DNA from: Cycas panzhihuaensis
Taxonomy: Eukaryota > Cycadophyta
Direction of reading: 5' to 3'
DNA length: 64,000 bases
NCBI GenBank assembly: GCA_023213395.1
Contig: CM041465.1
Location: 12,772,001 to 12,836,000, forward strand
This document shows positions 10,937 to 22,625 of the stretch, piece by piece; position 1 is the first letter of the stretch, and each line of letters opens with the position of its first letter. A program made the position numbers and the translations under genes. Below the pieces are notes generated by a model. The model did not search any database, had not been told where the DNA came from, and was given only the letters and a program-made list of their open reading frames with translations.

Positions 10937-12975
10937 CGTTGATTTGGAATCTAACATGGGGACAGAAGAATAAAGGGACTCCTCTATGTAAGTGATAGGA
11001 AAAAATCCATATTCACGTCCTACCCAAGGAACATAAGAGAAGCAAGATAGCTTTAGAGATAATAGGCTAGGGTTGCCTAGCAAGAGAAAGGTATAAAGAA
11101 AAGGAGAAGGGGCTAATGCTAGAAAAGGCCAAAGGGGTGCTTCAACTTTCCTTACTAGTGGTTTCCCAATATGGTCACTAGTGGAAGCACACCTCTAGGG
11201 GGTCACTAAGATCTTTATACTCTTAACAATCATAGAGATCAATAAGTAAAAGGGGTAAGCGTATGAAATAAAGTGAAGCTACCATCAAAGGGTATTCATG
11301 TGTTAGAATGTAGGTTTGAGGACCCACAACTATGTGTTACCCTTTCTCTCTCCTTTGGATAACCTTTTTTATACAAATAGGAGGAAAAAGGCATCCTCTA
11401 ATCGTCAGGTAGCCTAGTTAGGGCTCTCCTACCCTTGAGAGTAGAAAAGAGGTAAAGAGGCTTATTTTAGGGAAAGGAAATGAGAAGAAGTGGCTCATTT
11501 CAGAAAAGAAATCACAAAAGTAGAAAAGATGGTTTTAAATGGTTTAGGTAGTTGTTTGAGAGAGAGTTATCCCTAAAGGATAGGGTTTTGAGGGAAAATA
11601 AGAAAATAAGGGGATGATGTTGTGACTAACTCCCCTTAATTAAGTTTCTTTTATATTTCTTTTCTAAGGCAATGGTAAGGTTAGGATGGTTTATATGTCA
11701 CCCAAGAGGTTACTATTGGGGGTTATAGTTTTAGGTGCAAAGAGAAAAAGAAGCAGATGTTGTTGCAGCAAACTCCTCTAAGTTGCATTTTTTTTGTTGT
11801 TCTTATGAAGTAACAAATTAGTTTAAATAATTTACTCATTTATGCTTATGTGAGTGGCCAATTCTCTCATATCCTTGAAGGGAGAAGGAGAGGTCAAGGG
11901 CTTCCCCTCAAAAATGGGGGCAGAAGAAAAAAGAGAGAGCTCCTTTCACAAAAGGAAGTGGAAGCAAAAGTGAGGAAGTAAAAGAATGATAGTTCAGAAT
12001 GATGTGTTTATGACCTGGAGGGTCACCCCTAGGGGTTGGGGTTTTGATGTCCAAATTGCAAAATAGAGAGAATGTTATGACCATCCAGTTGTAACTAGGT
12101 TATAAATTCTTCTTGAGTTGCAAGAAGAACAAAAGTGTTTCTTGAGTTTATAGTTTTTGTTTTATTGTGGTAACGTTTAGTTTTCAAAAATAATGGATGT
12201 ATAATTTACAAAATGAAACAAACATGCAAATAAGTGTGCAACTCTCTTTCTTTCACTGCCTCACTTTCTTTCCCTTTTCATCTAGGGGTTACGCTTGGGA
12301 TATGAGAAAGATGTTGTGATAGAATATTGCCATAATCACTATCTAACTAAGTTTCTTTTCTTTTTTGCTCAAAAGCAACAAGCGGAAATAAAAATGAAAT
12401 GTATGTTTCCTATCTATATATGAAGACAACTTACAATGTTTTATCGATTTCTTTTCAAATGTAACATGAGAGAGGATATACAAGTTTTTCTTTTACATCT
12501 AAGAGAAACAAAAGGGAAAATAACTTGCCTATGTCATGTTTCTCCTCTATGCAATACATATACATAAAAAGGAGAAAACCAATGTATTTTTATTTGTAAC
12601 TTTTCTCTTTAGGGAAGGAAGAGGGGAAAAGGTGAGAAGAGGAGGGGCTTGAAGGAGTGCACTGGTTCCATGACATTTAGTGGCATAGCATAATCCTCCT
12701 TTGTATGCCTCCCTTGCCGATGCCTTCACTTCCTTTGATTGTTGTGAATGTTGTTGGGGATGGAGAGGGGGGCTCACTTACCTTCCCCCAAATCCAAATG
12801 GGGCTTTCTTACCTTCCCCGAAAGCTTCTTAACAAAAGTGGAAAGAAGAAGGAAATGAAAGCAAAACAAACTTGAAACAAAAAAGTGTTACCTTTTAGCA
12901 ATGTACCACCTTGCTTACAAAAGAAAAGTCCTCCACCTATGTCACAAAGGCAACAAACCTTCTACAAGCAAAATA

Positions 12976-13014
12976 TGCATGCATATATACGTGTATACAT
13001 ACATACATATATAT

Positions 13015-13067
<53 letters not shown>
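12976..13067. repeat. AT-rich microsatellite
   Basis: Runs of tac/cat words pass into a long uninterrupted (AT)n run. The repetitive Tyr/Ile open frames over it on both strands are products of the repeat and not genes. It lies within the LTR of C. Confidence 0.95.
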
Positions 13068-13069
<2 letters not shown>

Positions 13070-14736
13070 TAGGACAATGTTGGTATATTTGTTTCTAATC
13101 ATATGACAACAAAACACAAATGAAATGTCACTTTTATTGCTAACTATCTTACATGTAATAATCAAGAATCATATAGGGAGAAAGAGATGGGGGTGTTGCC
13201 TTAGGATAGAAATCTCTTCTATGTGATGGTGTTTTCTAAATGGTAATGGATAGCCCACATTTGGGTGGTGATTTAGTATAATGGTTTGAGAGAGAGAATG
13301 GAGTTACTGATGGGTTTTCAAGTTTCATAAACAACAAAAGTTGTACAAGCTAAAGAAAGGTATGGTAAGGTGCCTCAAGGCATGGGGGAGGGGTTTACCC
13401 AAATAGAAGGCAACTTATAGAGTTAGAACTCAAGCCTATGGACCTTCCATCAAACTCCCTTGGCTAGTTAGGCCCTCCTACCTTCGTTAACTAGTGGTTT
13501 TGTAGGTGAAATGATGGTTTGAGAGTAAGGAGGAGGTGTTGCCTCCTCGTTTTGGCCAAAAGGCCTCTTAAATCTACATGTAGTTGTTTCTTGATCATGA
13601 AATTTAGGTTGTATGAGGCAAAGGCAAGGAAAACACAACCAATATATGCATGCAAACAAGGAAAATTGACAAGAAATAGATATTCTTATCAAAGAAATAA
13701 GTTTACTCATGAAAAGATAATAATATTATGGTGAAAGGCAAACTTTTTGAAGAGAAACCTAGGCTAAATGTTGAAGATGAAGAGATCCTTAGCTAGTTTT
13801 CTTACTTGGGGAGATCCTTAAGCTTTCTCTAGTCTGGTTTCCTCTTCCCTTAGCTATTCTTTCACTATTTGTTTTGCCTTATTATCAAGAAACTTCTAGG
13901 AGACATGTGTTGGAGTCAATTGCTTGAGAGGAAGAGAGTTCAAGAGATGTTGAATCCCCCAAATAGGATTCAAAATCCCTTTTTATCATTCTTGTGGCAT
14001 CTTGGGACCATTAGGCCTTGATCTAGGTAAGTCTTGAGGCCAGATCTTGTGTCAAGGGGGTAATTAGTGCTAAAATTGGTTATTTCTAGTCGCAGTCAAT
14101 TGTATAACAGTCACCCCATGAATGTATTCATGGCATCGCTAATATATTCACAATGCCATGAATGTATTAGTGGGGCACAACTATCAAGGTAGTACAGATA
14201 GAAAATATAATGGGACTATAGTAGAGGCCTAAAACTAATAAAAAAATAATTTAAAAAACATTATAAACTTTAATAAAAGTGAAGAGAAATGGAGGAAGCA
14301 GCAACTAGGGCTTGTAATTCCTTTATAGGTAATGAATCTATAAAATCAAGGTTGGTTAGGGGCTCACCAAACAATGGAAACATCTACAAAACAAAGTGAA
14401 ATGGGCCAAAATCTCAAGGAAGTGGTGTTAGTTGGTAGAAACTAATAGAAACAAATGAATAAACATCATACAGGATGAGAAATAGGGGTGCATCTTCCCA
14501 TGGGGGACCTCAATAACTCTCCTTGGTAGACCAAGGAATAAATAAAGCATAATAGAAGGGAAATATGTAACCAAAAGGTATGACATGAGCTAAAAATCAT
14601 ATAAATCAAGCTACAAAATCCTGTGAGCACCCATAACTAAGAGAGAAATCATTATGGAAGCTACATGTTGCTATTGGACCAGAGTCCTAGTCGTCATAGG
14701 CAAAGAACACACACAAGTAAGGGGTCAAGTAGGTAA

Positions 14737-14741
14737 CTCAG
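14737..14741. repeat. Target-site duplication of gypsy B, left
   Basis: The bases ctcag directly before the LTR pair with ctcgg at 28744-28748 after the other LTR: four of five match, a normal 5-bp gypsy duplication with one later change. Confidence 0.8.
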
Positions 14742-17296
14742 TGGACGCGCGTCTACGGGATAGCTACCTAACTAATAGGTGTGGTGAGAGTGGGCGATGG
14801 TATGATCGGAAGAGAGACCTATAAGAAAAGTAATTACCACGCAGGGCGCCCCATGCATCAGAGCGCGAGTTCGGGACCTGCAATGGAATGTGGCTACTAA
14901 AAAGTGATCCTCCACCACTTCGAATGAAGGTTGAAGAGGCGTAGGGTTAGCCTGGGTTAACCTAGGGACATGATCCTCCCACCCTTAGATGGTCGGAAGG
15001 GGAAGGAGAAGATCCAAGAAAATAGATCAAGGGTGTGCCTAAACAAGCTAACTGGGTACACAAGCAACACGGGAGGCAAGAAACTTGTGCGGCTAAGGAG
15101 AGGAGGAAAGGTGAGAAGGGCGGTTCCTATAGCCTTTCTTATGGGTAGCAAAGATGCATGTAATAAAATGAATAAAGCATAACCAAAGAAAAGCAAAGTC
15201 AAGTTCCCTTTTATTTTCCAATGTGTTAATTACTAGAAGGAATCTAAAAGGAAAAAAGTAACAAGGTAGAGTAAGGTGTGCACCTAGATGGAGGGCGTGC
15301 ATGACGAGGGCCTTCTCGAGGGACACCAAACTACTCCACGGCGGCCGATGCGGAAGCGTCATGGATTTAGAAGAGGGGATCCCTTACCTTCCCCGAAAAA
15401 ATACCAAATACGATGCCAAGGAAAGAAAGGAAGTAAATGCTAATAATTGAAGAAGTGCGAAAGTACGATGTATACGAGAGAACTTACCAGCAACAAAGCT
15501 AACGGACAATATCCTTCGCGCTCTCTAAGTACCTGCAAGCAACGGCAACCTCCCCCTTCCTAGAGAAAGGATACTAATATGCGATACGAGATTCTAACAA
15601 TATATGTCAATATGAAACAAATATGAATCTAAACACACATAGGTTAGTATCAACCCAATGATGAAAGTATGTAAAAGAGGGTAACCAAAGCAAAGGTAAA
15701 TGACCGTTAAGCCTCAGAGTGGCCCACCTCCTATAAATAACACCCTAACCTCCCCCTAAGAGCCACAAGGCAGTGAGGGCAAGGCCAAGAGAGATGGCTG
15801 GAAATGGCAACAAGGAGGCGAAGAGGAGCCAACGAACACCTATGGCGAACTGGGATGCTATGAGGAGCAACCCGGGCTGCCGGGAAGAGAATTGGACAAG
15901 GACCAGCGGTCGAGACTTACGTGAGTTGCCCAAACCTGAACCTAAGCCCTCAAACCAGTGCTTCAACGTGTGACAGCGCTGATTTTAGTGGCTAAGAGAG
16001 GGCCAACAAACCCTTATTTGTGTGCCAAGGATAGCACGAGGCAAGAGGGAGGATTTGGGGGGCTTAAAGCCACTTGAGGAGCGTGGAAGGTGGTACATAA
16101 TCCACCCAGCTCCTTCCCAAAGCCTATGCCAACCCTCAACGCCACTGCCTTGAGCAACAAACACAGGTAAGGGGCACAATGACAGTGGTAAAACAACCCA
16201 CTAACAAGGAGAAAACCAAACTCACAAGGACAAGCAGGGAGCAAGCAAGATGGAGTATCAATATCACAAGAAAAATAATTCAAAGCAATAAATACCTGAG
16301 TGAGGGAGGCAAGGGACTTGCCTCAGCCAAGGGATAGCGAGGAGGGGCTGAGAAATTAGCCCAGATCTGCAGTGTAGCAGGTTTGGGACCCTGCTAAGGA
16401 GGTTGGAAGGGAAACACCTGCACTTGAAGCACTTGAAGGCTGCGCAGGGCAAGAGTCTACTAAAATCTCTCCAAGGGGCCCTCTCCAAGGTGTGTGAGAG
16501 GCTGGGAAGATGTCCTAGCCATACCGAAGGAGAGCTGGGCACTTTAGGAGAGACGTAGGTCCTGTGGTAGCAGCAGGGCAGTAGAGAAGAGCAGAGCACA
16601 GCCTTGTTTCCTTGAGGAGCATTCCAAAAAGTAAGCCAAACGTTCCCAAAAATGAGTAGATCATGCCTTAAGTACCCAACCCAAACCCTAAAGCAAGTGA
16701 TTAGGGCGTGGCTGGGAGAGAGTTAAGTCACAAGCCACGTGGTAGTTTTGTAATAAATGCGAAATTGCCATGGCAGATTTTAAAAAATAAATTAGAACAA
16801 CAGACGTCAAGAACTCAGGTGGTACCGCGAATATTCCAAGAAGACTGCCGAAAATTCTAGTGGTGCGAACCCAGAGGCAAACATAGGTTCTACCACCAGC
16901 CGGGGCGTATGACAAAAAGGGCTAATAGGGGGCTGAGACACCTACCCGGGGGTAAACAAGCCAACAAACGGGTCCAAAAGAGCAAAAATAGGGCTCAAAC
17001 AGTGTGGCAAGTCAACCAAACGATGATGGGTCATCACACGGGCAGAGGTGGCACAAACCTAGTGGATCCTGGAGCGAGAAGTGGCCACCAGGGTGCCACA
17101 CTCGCTGGGAGTATGCCCCTACTATAGTCGTCATAGGCTAAAATAAGTGTAGACGAGGACAAAGTCACCTACAAAGCCACACACATGCATACATGCAAGC
17201 AAACACCCATCAAAAGAAAGCGATGATAATGCGAGAGACATACCTACACTTACCTAAGTCGGTGATTCCGTATCCATTCCTGGAAGCCGGGAAACA
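14742..17296 (-). repeat. 3' LTR of gypsy B
   Basis: A 2555-bp direct repeat of 26173-28743. The plus strand starts tggacgcgcgtct and ends ggaaaca, so the element-sense strand has the usual TG...CA ends. Neighbouring non-coding words (promoter-like tacttaag, GTAAG donors) are shared with the LTR of A. The many short open frames in it are not conserved proteins. Confidence 0.95.
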
Positions 17297-17308
17297 CTGC
17301 CCCCTTGG
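17297..17308 (-). promoter_or_regulatory. Polypurine tract of gypsy B
   Basis: On the element strand ccaagggggcag lies immediately before the TG of the 3' LTR. It is the purine-rich primer for plus-strand DNA synthesis. Confidence 0.75.
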
Positions 17309-17695
17309 CAGCAGAGCCTCGCCGCTCGGAAGCCTGGTGCGATGGTGAATGCTAGCAACATAACTGTTAGTAGCACATGTGTATATAGATATGTCAATCA
17401 AGATCATAACAGTAAGCAAGGGTGCCAGCGAGTGTCGTGGCGGAATGCGTGGATACGAAAGTGGCGGTGGAGACAACATAGGGGCTACCTATGAGCCACC
17501 TGAAAACTGAGAAAGGTGAGGGGGCTGCCCCCACCACAAAGATGCAAAAGAGCATGCATAATCAAGTGAAAGAGCAAGCAAAGAGTAGGCACTATAGTTT
17601 TACCTCATTAGTAGCCAGGTTTTGGAGGCGCAAACGGATCACGAAGCAAGGTGTGAGATGACCTGGGGCTTGGGCGATAGGGGGCCAGACAAGCC

Positions 17696-18118
17696 TCAGG
17701 GACGGACAGCAAGGAGAGGAAGGCGGCGCTCAAGGATGAGGCAAACAAGACTATCTACCTTAGTGTTGAGGGCCCGAGGGATGTGCTGGATATCGACAGA
17801 AGAAAAGTGGGCCAGGATAGATCTGGCAGTAGAAGCAAGAGTTCTCAAGTGAGGGCATCGCACCTGGTAAACCTGGGTGAGATAAGACACCACAACTTGA
17901 GAGTCGCAAAGCAGAACAATGGATCTGTGATGGAAATGGAGAGCATCAGTAAGGGCCTCAATAACAGCTGTATATTCAGCTTCGTTATTGGTAGCCTCTG
18001 GGAGGAAGATACCAAAGTAGAGAAGATCGTGTCCAGAAGGGCTGCGGAGAATCCAAGCAGCGGCAGAAGGTCTAGGATTACCGCAGCTTCCGCCGTCAGT
18101 AAAAATGTAGACGGACAT
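17696..18118 (-). CDS. Archaeal-type RNase H (aRNH), downstream of integrase
   Basis: From the ATG at 18118 the frame encodes 140 residues: SVYIFTDGGSCGNP with catalytic Asp near residue 8, NNEAEYTAVIEAL with Glu near 48, LLCDSQVVVSYL with Asp near 72, and NTKVDSLV with Asp near 122. The NNxAEY signature and overall spacing are those of the archaeal/plant-type RNase H family, which Tat-type retrotransposons acquired in addition to their own RNase H. All four acidic residues are present and there is no stop. RNase H removes the RNA strand during reverse transcription. The frame is open upstream to 18235, but only with a TTG. It lies about 1.2 kb beyond the end of integrase, so it must be made from a spliced or separate message. 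Its ordinary position in Tat elements is beside the first RNase H. Confidence 0.85.
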   Translation of the reverse strand: MSVYIFTDGGSCGNPRPSAAAWILRSPSGHDLLYFGIFLPEATNNEAEYTAVIEALTDALHFHHRSIVLLCDSQVVVSYLTQVYQVRCPHLRTLASTARSILAHFSSVDIQHIPRALNTKVDSLVCLILERRLPLLAVRP

Positions 18119-18636
18119 AGATGATACAAAATCCAGGCAGTCAATGGGCAATGAAAGCAACACTTGAAAGGCAAGCAGAAAGTGGCCGTGAAGGGCAGGA
18201 GGACCTAGCAATGAGGTTACCCAGGGTGGGAGCAAGCAATCCGATCACCAACAGAGAGTGGTCAGGAGAAAAAAGCCTCTTGGGGTGCCAAAAGGTCGCT
18301 TTAGAAAGCGAAACATGCCCCTAGGCGGGGGAGCATTCCCTTTGGGGATCCCAAGAGCAAGAAAAGGCTGCGGAAACGAGTCCCGAGTGACGAAACGGGC
18401 CAAATAAGTATAAACTCGGGTACGCATGGGAGTAGCACGTAAAATGATGCGGAAGGGCCCTGGCAAAAGTGCGATAATGAGGCACCATAAATGCCCTTGC
18501 AAGGGAGGGAAAAAAGGGCCTCAGTAGAGCACAATGGGTGACAGGGCCAGAAGGCAAAGGTGACCAGGGCAACGGGACAGTCCCAACGGCTGTCGTGGGG
18601 CCAAAAATGGAGGAAGTGCCCGTTGGGGCCCCCACC

Positions 18637-18645
18637 TATATAAGG
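18637..18645 (+). promoter_or_regulatory. Orphan antisense TATA box in B
   Basis: The plus strand reads cctatataaggaaag, the same box as in A at 3347-3355. It faces away from the element's own direction. The antisense gene it would have served is deleted in B. Confidence 0.45.
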
Positions 18646-18676
18646 AAAGTAACGAGAAAATGGATTCATTTTCACC

Positions 18677-18699
18677 GGCTCTCGTACGAAACTAGAGCC
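18677..18699. repeat. Short inverted repeat at the antisense promoter of B
   Basis: ggctct (18677-18682) pairs with agagcc (18694-18699). The arms equal those at 3293-3315 in A while the loop differs, as expected for a structure kept by selection or simply inherited. Confidence 0.5.
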
Positions 18700-19350
18700 A
18701 TTTCCTTATGCAGCGGAGCGCCACCCAACTTTGGAGGCACGCAGAGAGAGATCAGACTGTCAGATCGGAGAGCAGAGAGAGCTAGCATGATTGATAGGAT
18801 GACATGACGATAGCGAGACCGGATCCAGTGAGTGGATATCACTAAACCCAGCCCATTTCGAAGTTCGAAATTAATTAGTTTTTTACAGTTTTTGCATGGT
18901 TATTTTGTATGGTTGTAAATGTTATACCGTAGATATTTTATGTTATGAATATTTTATTGTATGATGCATTCATTTCCTTCCATGTATGGCTATATGTCTA
19001 ATAGGAGCACACACACACGTCGTGAGCGAAGACGACAGAGAGGTGTGAGGTTAGAGGATAGAGCGGCGTACACGTCTACGGAAGAGCATAGCAGACTATG
19101 TGAAGGAAACAATAAATAGGGAAGAGGAGTGACGATGCTCCCAAGCATCCTCCTGATTGGGGAATGCCCAAGCAAGACGACAAAAGGGTTCCTGAGAAGA
19201 TACGGGAATGCGGGTTCCGCGGAAAGAACCGGAAAGAAGAAGAAGGATCCATCTTAAATTGCCATTCTACCCATGGTTGGGAAGAATGGGGACAACTAAA
19301 GATGGTAGTTTAGGCTCATTTCAGAGTAGGGCGAAGGGATCGCCAAAAGA

Positions 19351-20712
19351 TCACGCATAAAACTTCTTAACGAATTTCCCATTAATAGCTTTCTCAAATT
19401 CAAGCCCTTCTAGGGTGGCTATCCTGTAGGCACCATTATCGAGGGATTCGATAATGACAAAAGGACCAACCCATCGGGGTTTGAACTTGGTCAAACAGTC
19501 ATGGAGATATTCGAGCTTGAGGATGTGGTCCCTAGGAAACAAAGGGCGGGAACGAAGATGTTTATCATAGGCCCTTTGTGAGCAGGCTTTGGATGCCAGG
19601 TTAGCCTAATAGGCGGCTAAGCGTCTCTCATCCAAAGCTTCGAGGTCCAGCAGGCGAGCCTGACGGATCGACTCTTCGTCGATGAAACCTCGAAGGGAGA
19701 CTAGCAAGGAAGGAATCTCCACCTCCAGCGGGAGTACCGCCACAGTACCGTAGACCAGGGAGAATGGGGTCATTCCCATGGCAGAACGGATAGAGGTGCG
19801 ATAAGCCCACAAGGCGGAGGGCAACTGAAGGTGCCAATCCTTTTGGGACTGAGCAATAGTTTTCTTGAGAATGTTGACAAGAGTCTTATTAAAAGACTCC
19901 ACTTGGCCATTTGCCTTAGGGTAGTAAGGGGAGGAAGTCTTGTGAGAAATCTTGAACTTCTCACAAAGCTCATCCATCTCCTTATTATAGAAAGGAGTTC
20001 CATTGTCAGTGATTAGGACGTCCGGAATTCCAAAATGGCAAATGATGTGTTGGTAAATGAATGTGGCAATCGTTTTGCCAGGAGTAGTGATCAAAGGAAT
20101 GGCCTCTGCCCATTTGGTAAAATACTCCGTGGTAGTTAAGATAAACTTGTGCTGTGACGACGAAGGTGGGGAGATAGCCCCAATGAGGTCCAGTCCCCAC
20201 TGAGCAAAAGGCCATGGCAAAACAATGGGATGCAGGGCCTTGGAAGGCACATGGGAAATGTTGGCGTGTTCCTGACATCGCTGACATTTTAGAGCAAAGG
20301 CGTGAGCGTCCTTAAAGAGGGATGGCCAAAAATAGCCCATGCAGAGGATCCTCTGAGACATAGACTGGCCCCCAAAGTGACCTCCACAAATACCATGATG
20401 GCATTCGCGAAGTACCTAGTCGGCTTCGTCAGTAGTGACACAACAGAGGAGGATCCCATCGAAGGACCTCTTGTACAATACCTCATCCACGAGGAGGTAT
20501 TGCCTGGTAGAAGTTTGGATACGAGATCTAACTTTACTACTAGCGTCGGGGCGGTATTGCTGCTACCTAAGATACCGCACTATGTCACCATACCACTCGT
20601 CATCGACGAGTGGATCGGGAGAGGCTCCCTGAATCGTCAAGATAGACTCATCGGGGAGAGAATCGTCAACGGGAGCACCAAAGGAGTTAGGGATAGGGGC
20701 GTCCACGAGTTG
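19351..20712 (-). pseudogene. Gypsy B integrase
   Basis: The zinc-binding part is visible as HHGICGGHFGG followed by CQRC (an H-H-C-C finger). The core in the open piece 20361-19606 has QWGLDLIGA (Asp 58), LITDNGTPFYN (Asp 119) and ANGQVESFNKTL (Glu 155): a complete D,D-35-E triad. The C-terminal module KPRWVGPFVIIES ends at 19351 (KKFYA). Integrase inserts the element cDNA into the host chromosome. Two in-frame TAG codons break it, at 20416-20418 (before VLRECHHG) and 19606-19608 (after RLAAY), both at positions where CAG (Gln) is likely. The frame is the same as that of RT. No chromodomain is seen. Confidence 0.92.
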
Positions 20713-21075
20713 CTCGGCCACTATCATTCCCTTCTTTGATTTCCGGTTAACGATATGGAGGTCGAATTCTTAGAGTAGGACGGACCAACGACTAGCCCTA
20801 CCCATCAAATTTGAACGAGTTAGCAAGTATTGCAAGGGATCAGATTGAACGATCACCTTGGTGGTGTTGCTGAGCAAGTAGTGCCTGAACTTCTTGGTCA
20901 CATGGACCAAGGAGAGACATTCCTTCTCAGTGGGAGAATAGTTAAGCTCAGCAACCATGAGGGTGCGACTGATGAAATATATAGCTCTCTCGGTTCTCGA
21001 GTCATCCTCCTAAGCTAGCATAGTGCCCAAGGATTCGTTAGTCGCCGAGGTGTATAGGACGAAGGGCCTATCGAA
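20713..21075 (-). pseudogene. Gypsy B RNase H (first, gypsy-type)
   Basis: It follows RT in the same frame. FVLYTSATNESLG stands where active RNases H have a D-A-S strand, so the first catalytic Asp is replaced by Ser/Thr. SPTEKECLSLVHVTKKFRHYL and VIVQSDPLQYLL follow, then the tether FDLHIVNRKSKKGMIVAEQL. TAG at 21008-21010 (after GTMLA) and TAA at 20770-20772 (before EFDLH) break it; the first is Gln in relatives. The missing active-site Asp in the ordinary domain fits the presence of a second RNase H elsewhere in the element. Confidence 0.85.
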
Positions 21076-22060
21076 TCGAGGAGGCGCCAATGTAGGAACG
21101 GAAGCTAGGGCTTCCTTAAGTCCTTCGAAGGCCTTTTGGGTCTTGTCGCACTGTAAAAGAGCTCCCTTCTTCAATAGGTTCATGAGGGGTTTAGCACTCA
21201 CAGCGAAATTGGCTAAGAAGCGCCTAAGAAAACCAAGCCTCCCTAGAAACAACTTAATCTGTCGTTGAGTTCTAAGTGGCGGCATGTCAAGGATTGCCCT
21301 GACCTTGTCAGGGTCAATTTGAATTCCTTGTTTGGATACAAGGAACCTAAGGAGTTTACCCGAGGTAACGGCAAACACACACTTGAGTGGATTTAGACTG
21401 ACGTGATACTTGCGGCATCGTGAAAAGATGGCGCGCAAGTTGGAAGGGTGATGGGCCCTGACACGGGAGAGACCCATCATATCGTCCATGAAGACCTCCA
21501 ACGTGTTATCAATGAGGTCATGGAAAATGAAATGCATGGCCCTTTGGTAAGTATCACCTACATTTTTAAGGCCAAAGGGCATCACCTTGTAGGCGAAGGT
21601 ACCCCAAGGAGTAGTGAAGGCCATCTTATGGCAGTCTTTGGGAGAAATCTGGATTTGGTTATAGCCGGAGAAGCTATCCATTAAGGACATCACTTCAAAT
21701 TGGGTGGTGCGATCAATGATTTGATCGAGGAAGGGTAACAGGAAATTATCCTTGGGACAAGCATTATTGATGTTGCAAAAATCGACACATATACAGATTG
21801 CCCCATTCTTTTTAGCAACGGGGACAATGTTGGAGACCCACTTAAGGTAGTCAATGGAGGTAATAAGCCCAGCGTCTAGAAGCTTCTCAACCTCCATTTT
21901 GACAAAGGGCGTAGAGCCGGGTGAAGGGGACGCCGCCCGCGCATGTGGTGGGCGCCAGAACCAGAGTGAGGTTATGAGTGACGATGGAGGGTCGATTCCT
22001 TCATGTCAAGATAATCCCATGCGAACACGCCTCGAACTCCTCGAATGTAAGGGAGTACTC
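21076..22060 (-). pseudogene. Gypsy B reverse transcriptase
   Basis: From 21897 the frame is open for 295 residues. It contains KKNGAICICVDFCNIN, the palm motif SLMDSFSGYNQI (Asp 74), PWGTFAYKVMPFGLKN, and the catalytic FMDD at 136-139 followed by MMGLS. The N-terminal part (about 21898-22060) is needed for a full domain but is shifted by small indels near 21900-22030: pieces of a DIREYSLTFEEFE and PSIVTHNLTL frame can be read in different phases. The enzyme makes element cDNA in the particle. The catalytic motifs are intact, so breaks lie outside the active site. Confidence 0.92.
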
Positions 22061-22126
22061 CCTTATCTCATCAGGGGAACATTCCAACCTGACCTTAATG
22101 ACCTTGCCTGGGGCCAAGACTATGTC

Positions 22127-22525
22127 TTAGGTTACCCCCATGCACATGGCATTGCCCTCCTCGAAGTGGAGAGGGGCGAGGTCAACAGGAGGAGGAGGAA
22201 CAGGAGATGGGATCGGATCAGCGAGCGTGGATCGGATCGCGAGGATCTTCTGGTGACCAAGCCTGTGGTGACCTGAAGGCAAGTTAGGCGCAAGACTCGC
22301 AAGATGCATAAGTAGGGCTTCGTCGTCCTCGAAGTAATCCACCCCATGGATGACCTTACTTCGAGTAGAGGAAGCATTGGAGGGAGTAAAAGCAACGGGA
22401 CCATGATGGTCATTGGGTCGCTCAACTTCCTTGCGGGAATCTGAAGGAAAGCCAAGAAGATACTCCTCGGAAGGAGCGAAAGGCAATTCTTCAAAGTCAT
22501 TACCTACGGGGGTAATGAAGAACAA
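22127..22525 (-). pseudogene. Gypsy B protease-RT linker
   Basis: A 132-residue open piece in a different frame from both protease and RT, running into DIVLAPGKVIKVRLE just downstream. It is Pro/Ser-rich with VDYFEDDEALLMHL. A matching region exists in C (7000-7570). I recognise no domain. Frame changes on both sides show it was once continuous with the pol polyprotein. Confidence 0.6.
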
Positions 22526-22625
22526 GAACTGACGATGGGCGGGTCAACACGAGCGATGACATGGGACACGCATGAATAGCTAGTCTCACCAACGAGAGAA
22601 ATTCCGCATGTGATCTAGAATGAGA

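Larger units (their letters stand above)
11182..14741 (-). repeat. 5' LTR of gypsy C (main part)
   Basis: It begins with tggaagcacacctc, in the position of tggacgcgcatctac in B, directly after the gag leader. Shared islands with the B LTR include the ttaccttcccc words (12776-12822) and a gtcgtcatagg word near 14693 that matches gtcgtcataggc near the end of the B LTR. Most of it is too diverged to align by eye and is about 1 kb longer than the LTR of B. I see no gene inside it, only an AT microsatellite. Confidence 0.5.
18236..19350 (-). other. Post-pol region of B, PMD block deleted
   Basis: It lies between the integrase stop (19351) and the RNase H frame. 18990-19350 matches A 126-500 and 18236-18880 matches A 3100-3757. 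At about 18880-18895 the 2.5-kb PMD block of A is missing. Open frames here (for example 18301-18675) keep similar translations in A, but only as expected from DNA similarity; no domain is recognised. Confidence 0.7.

Noticed and set aside
12885-13165. Tyr/Ile repeat proteins on both strands.
   Set aside because: Translations of an (AT)n microsatellite.
15731-15745. A TATAAATA word on the plus strand in the left LTR of B.
   Set aside because: The right LTR reads acaaataa at this place, so the word arose by mutation in one copy and faces away from the element's direction.
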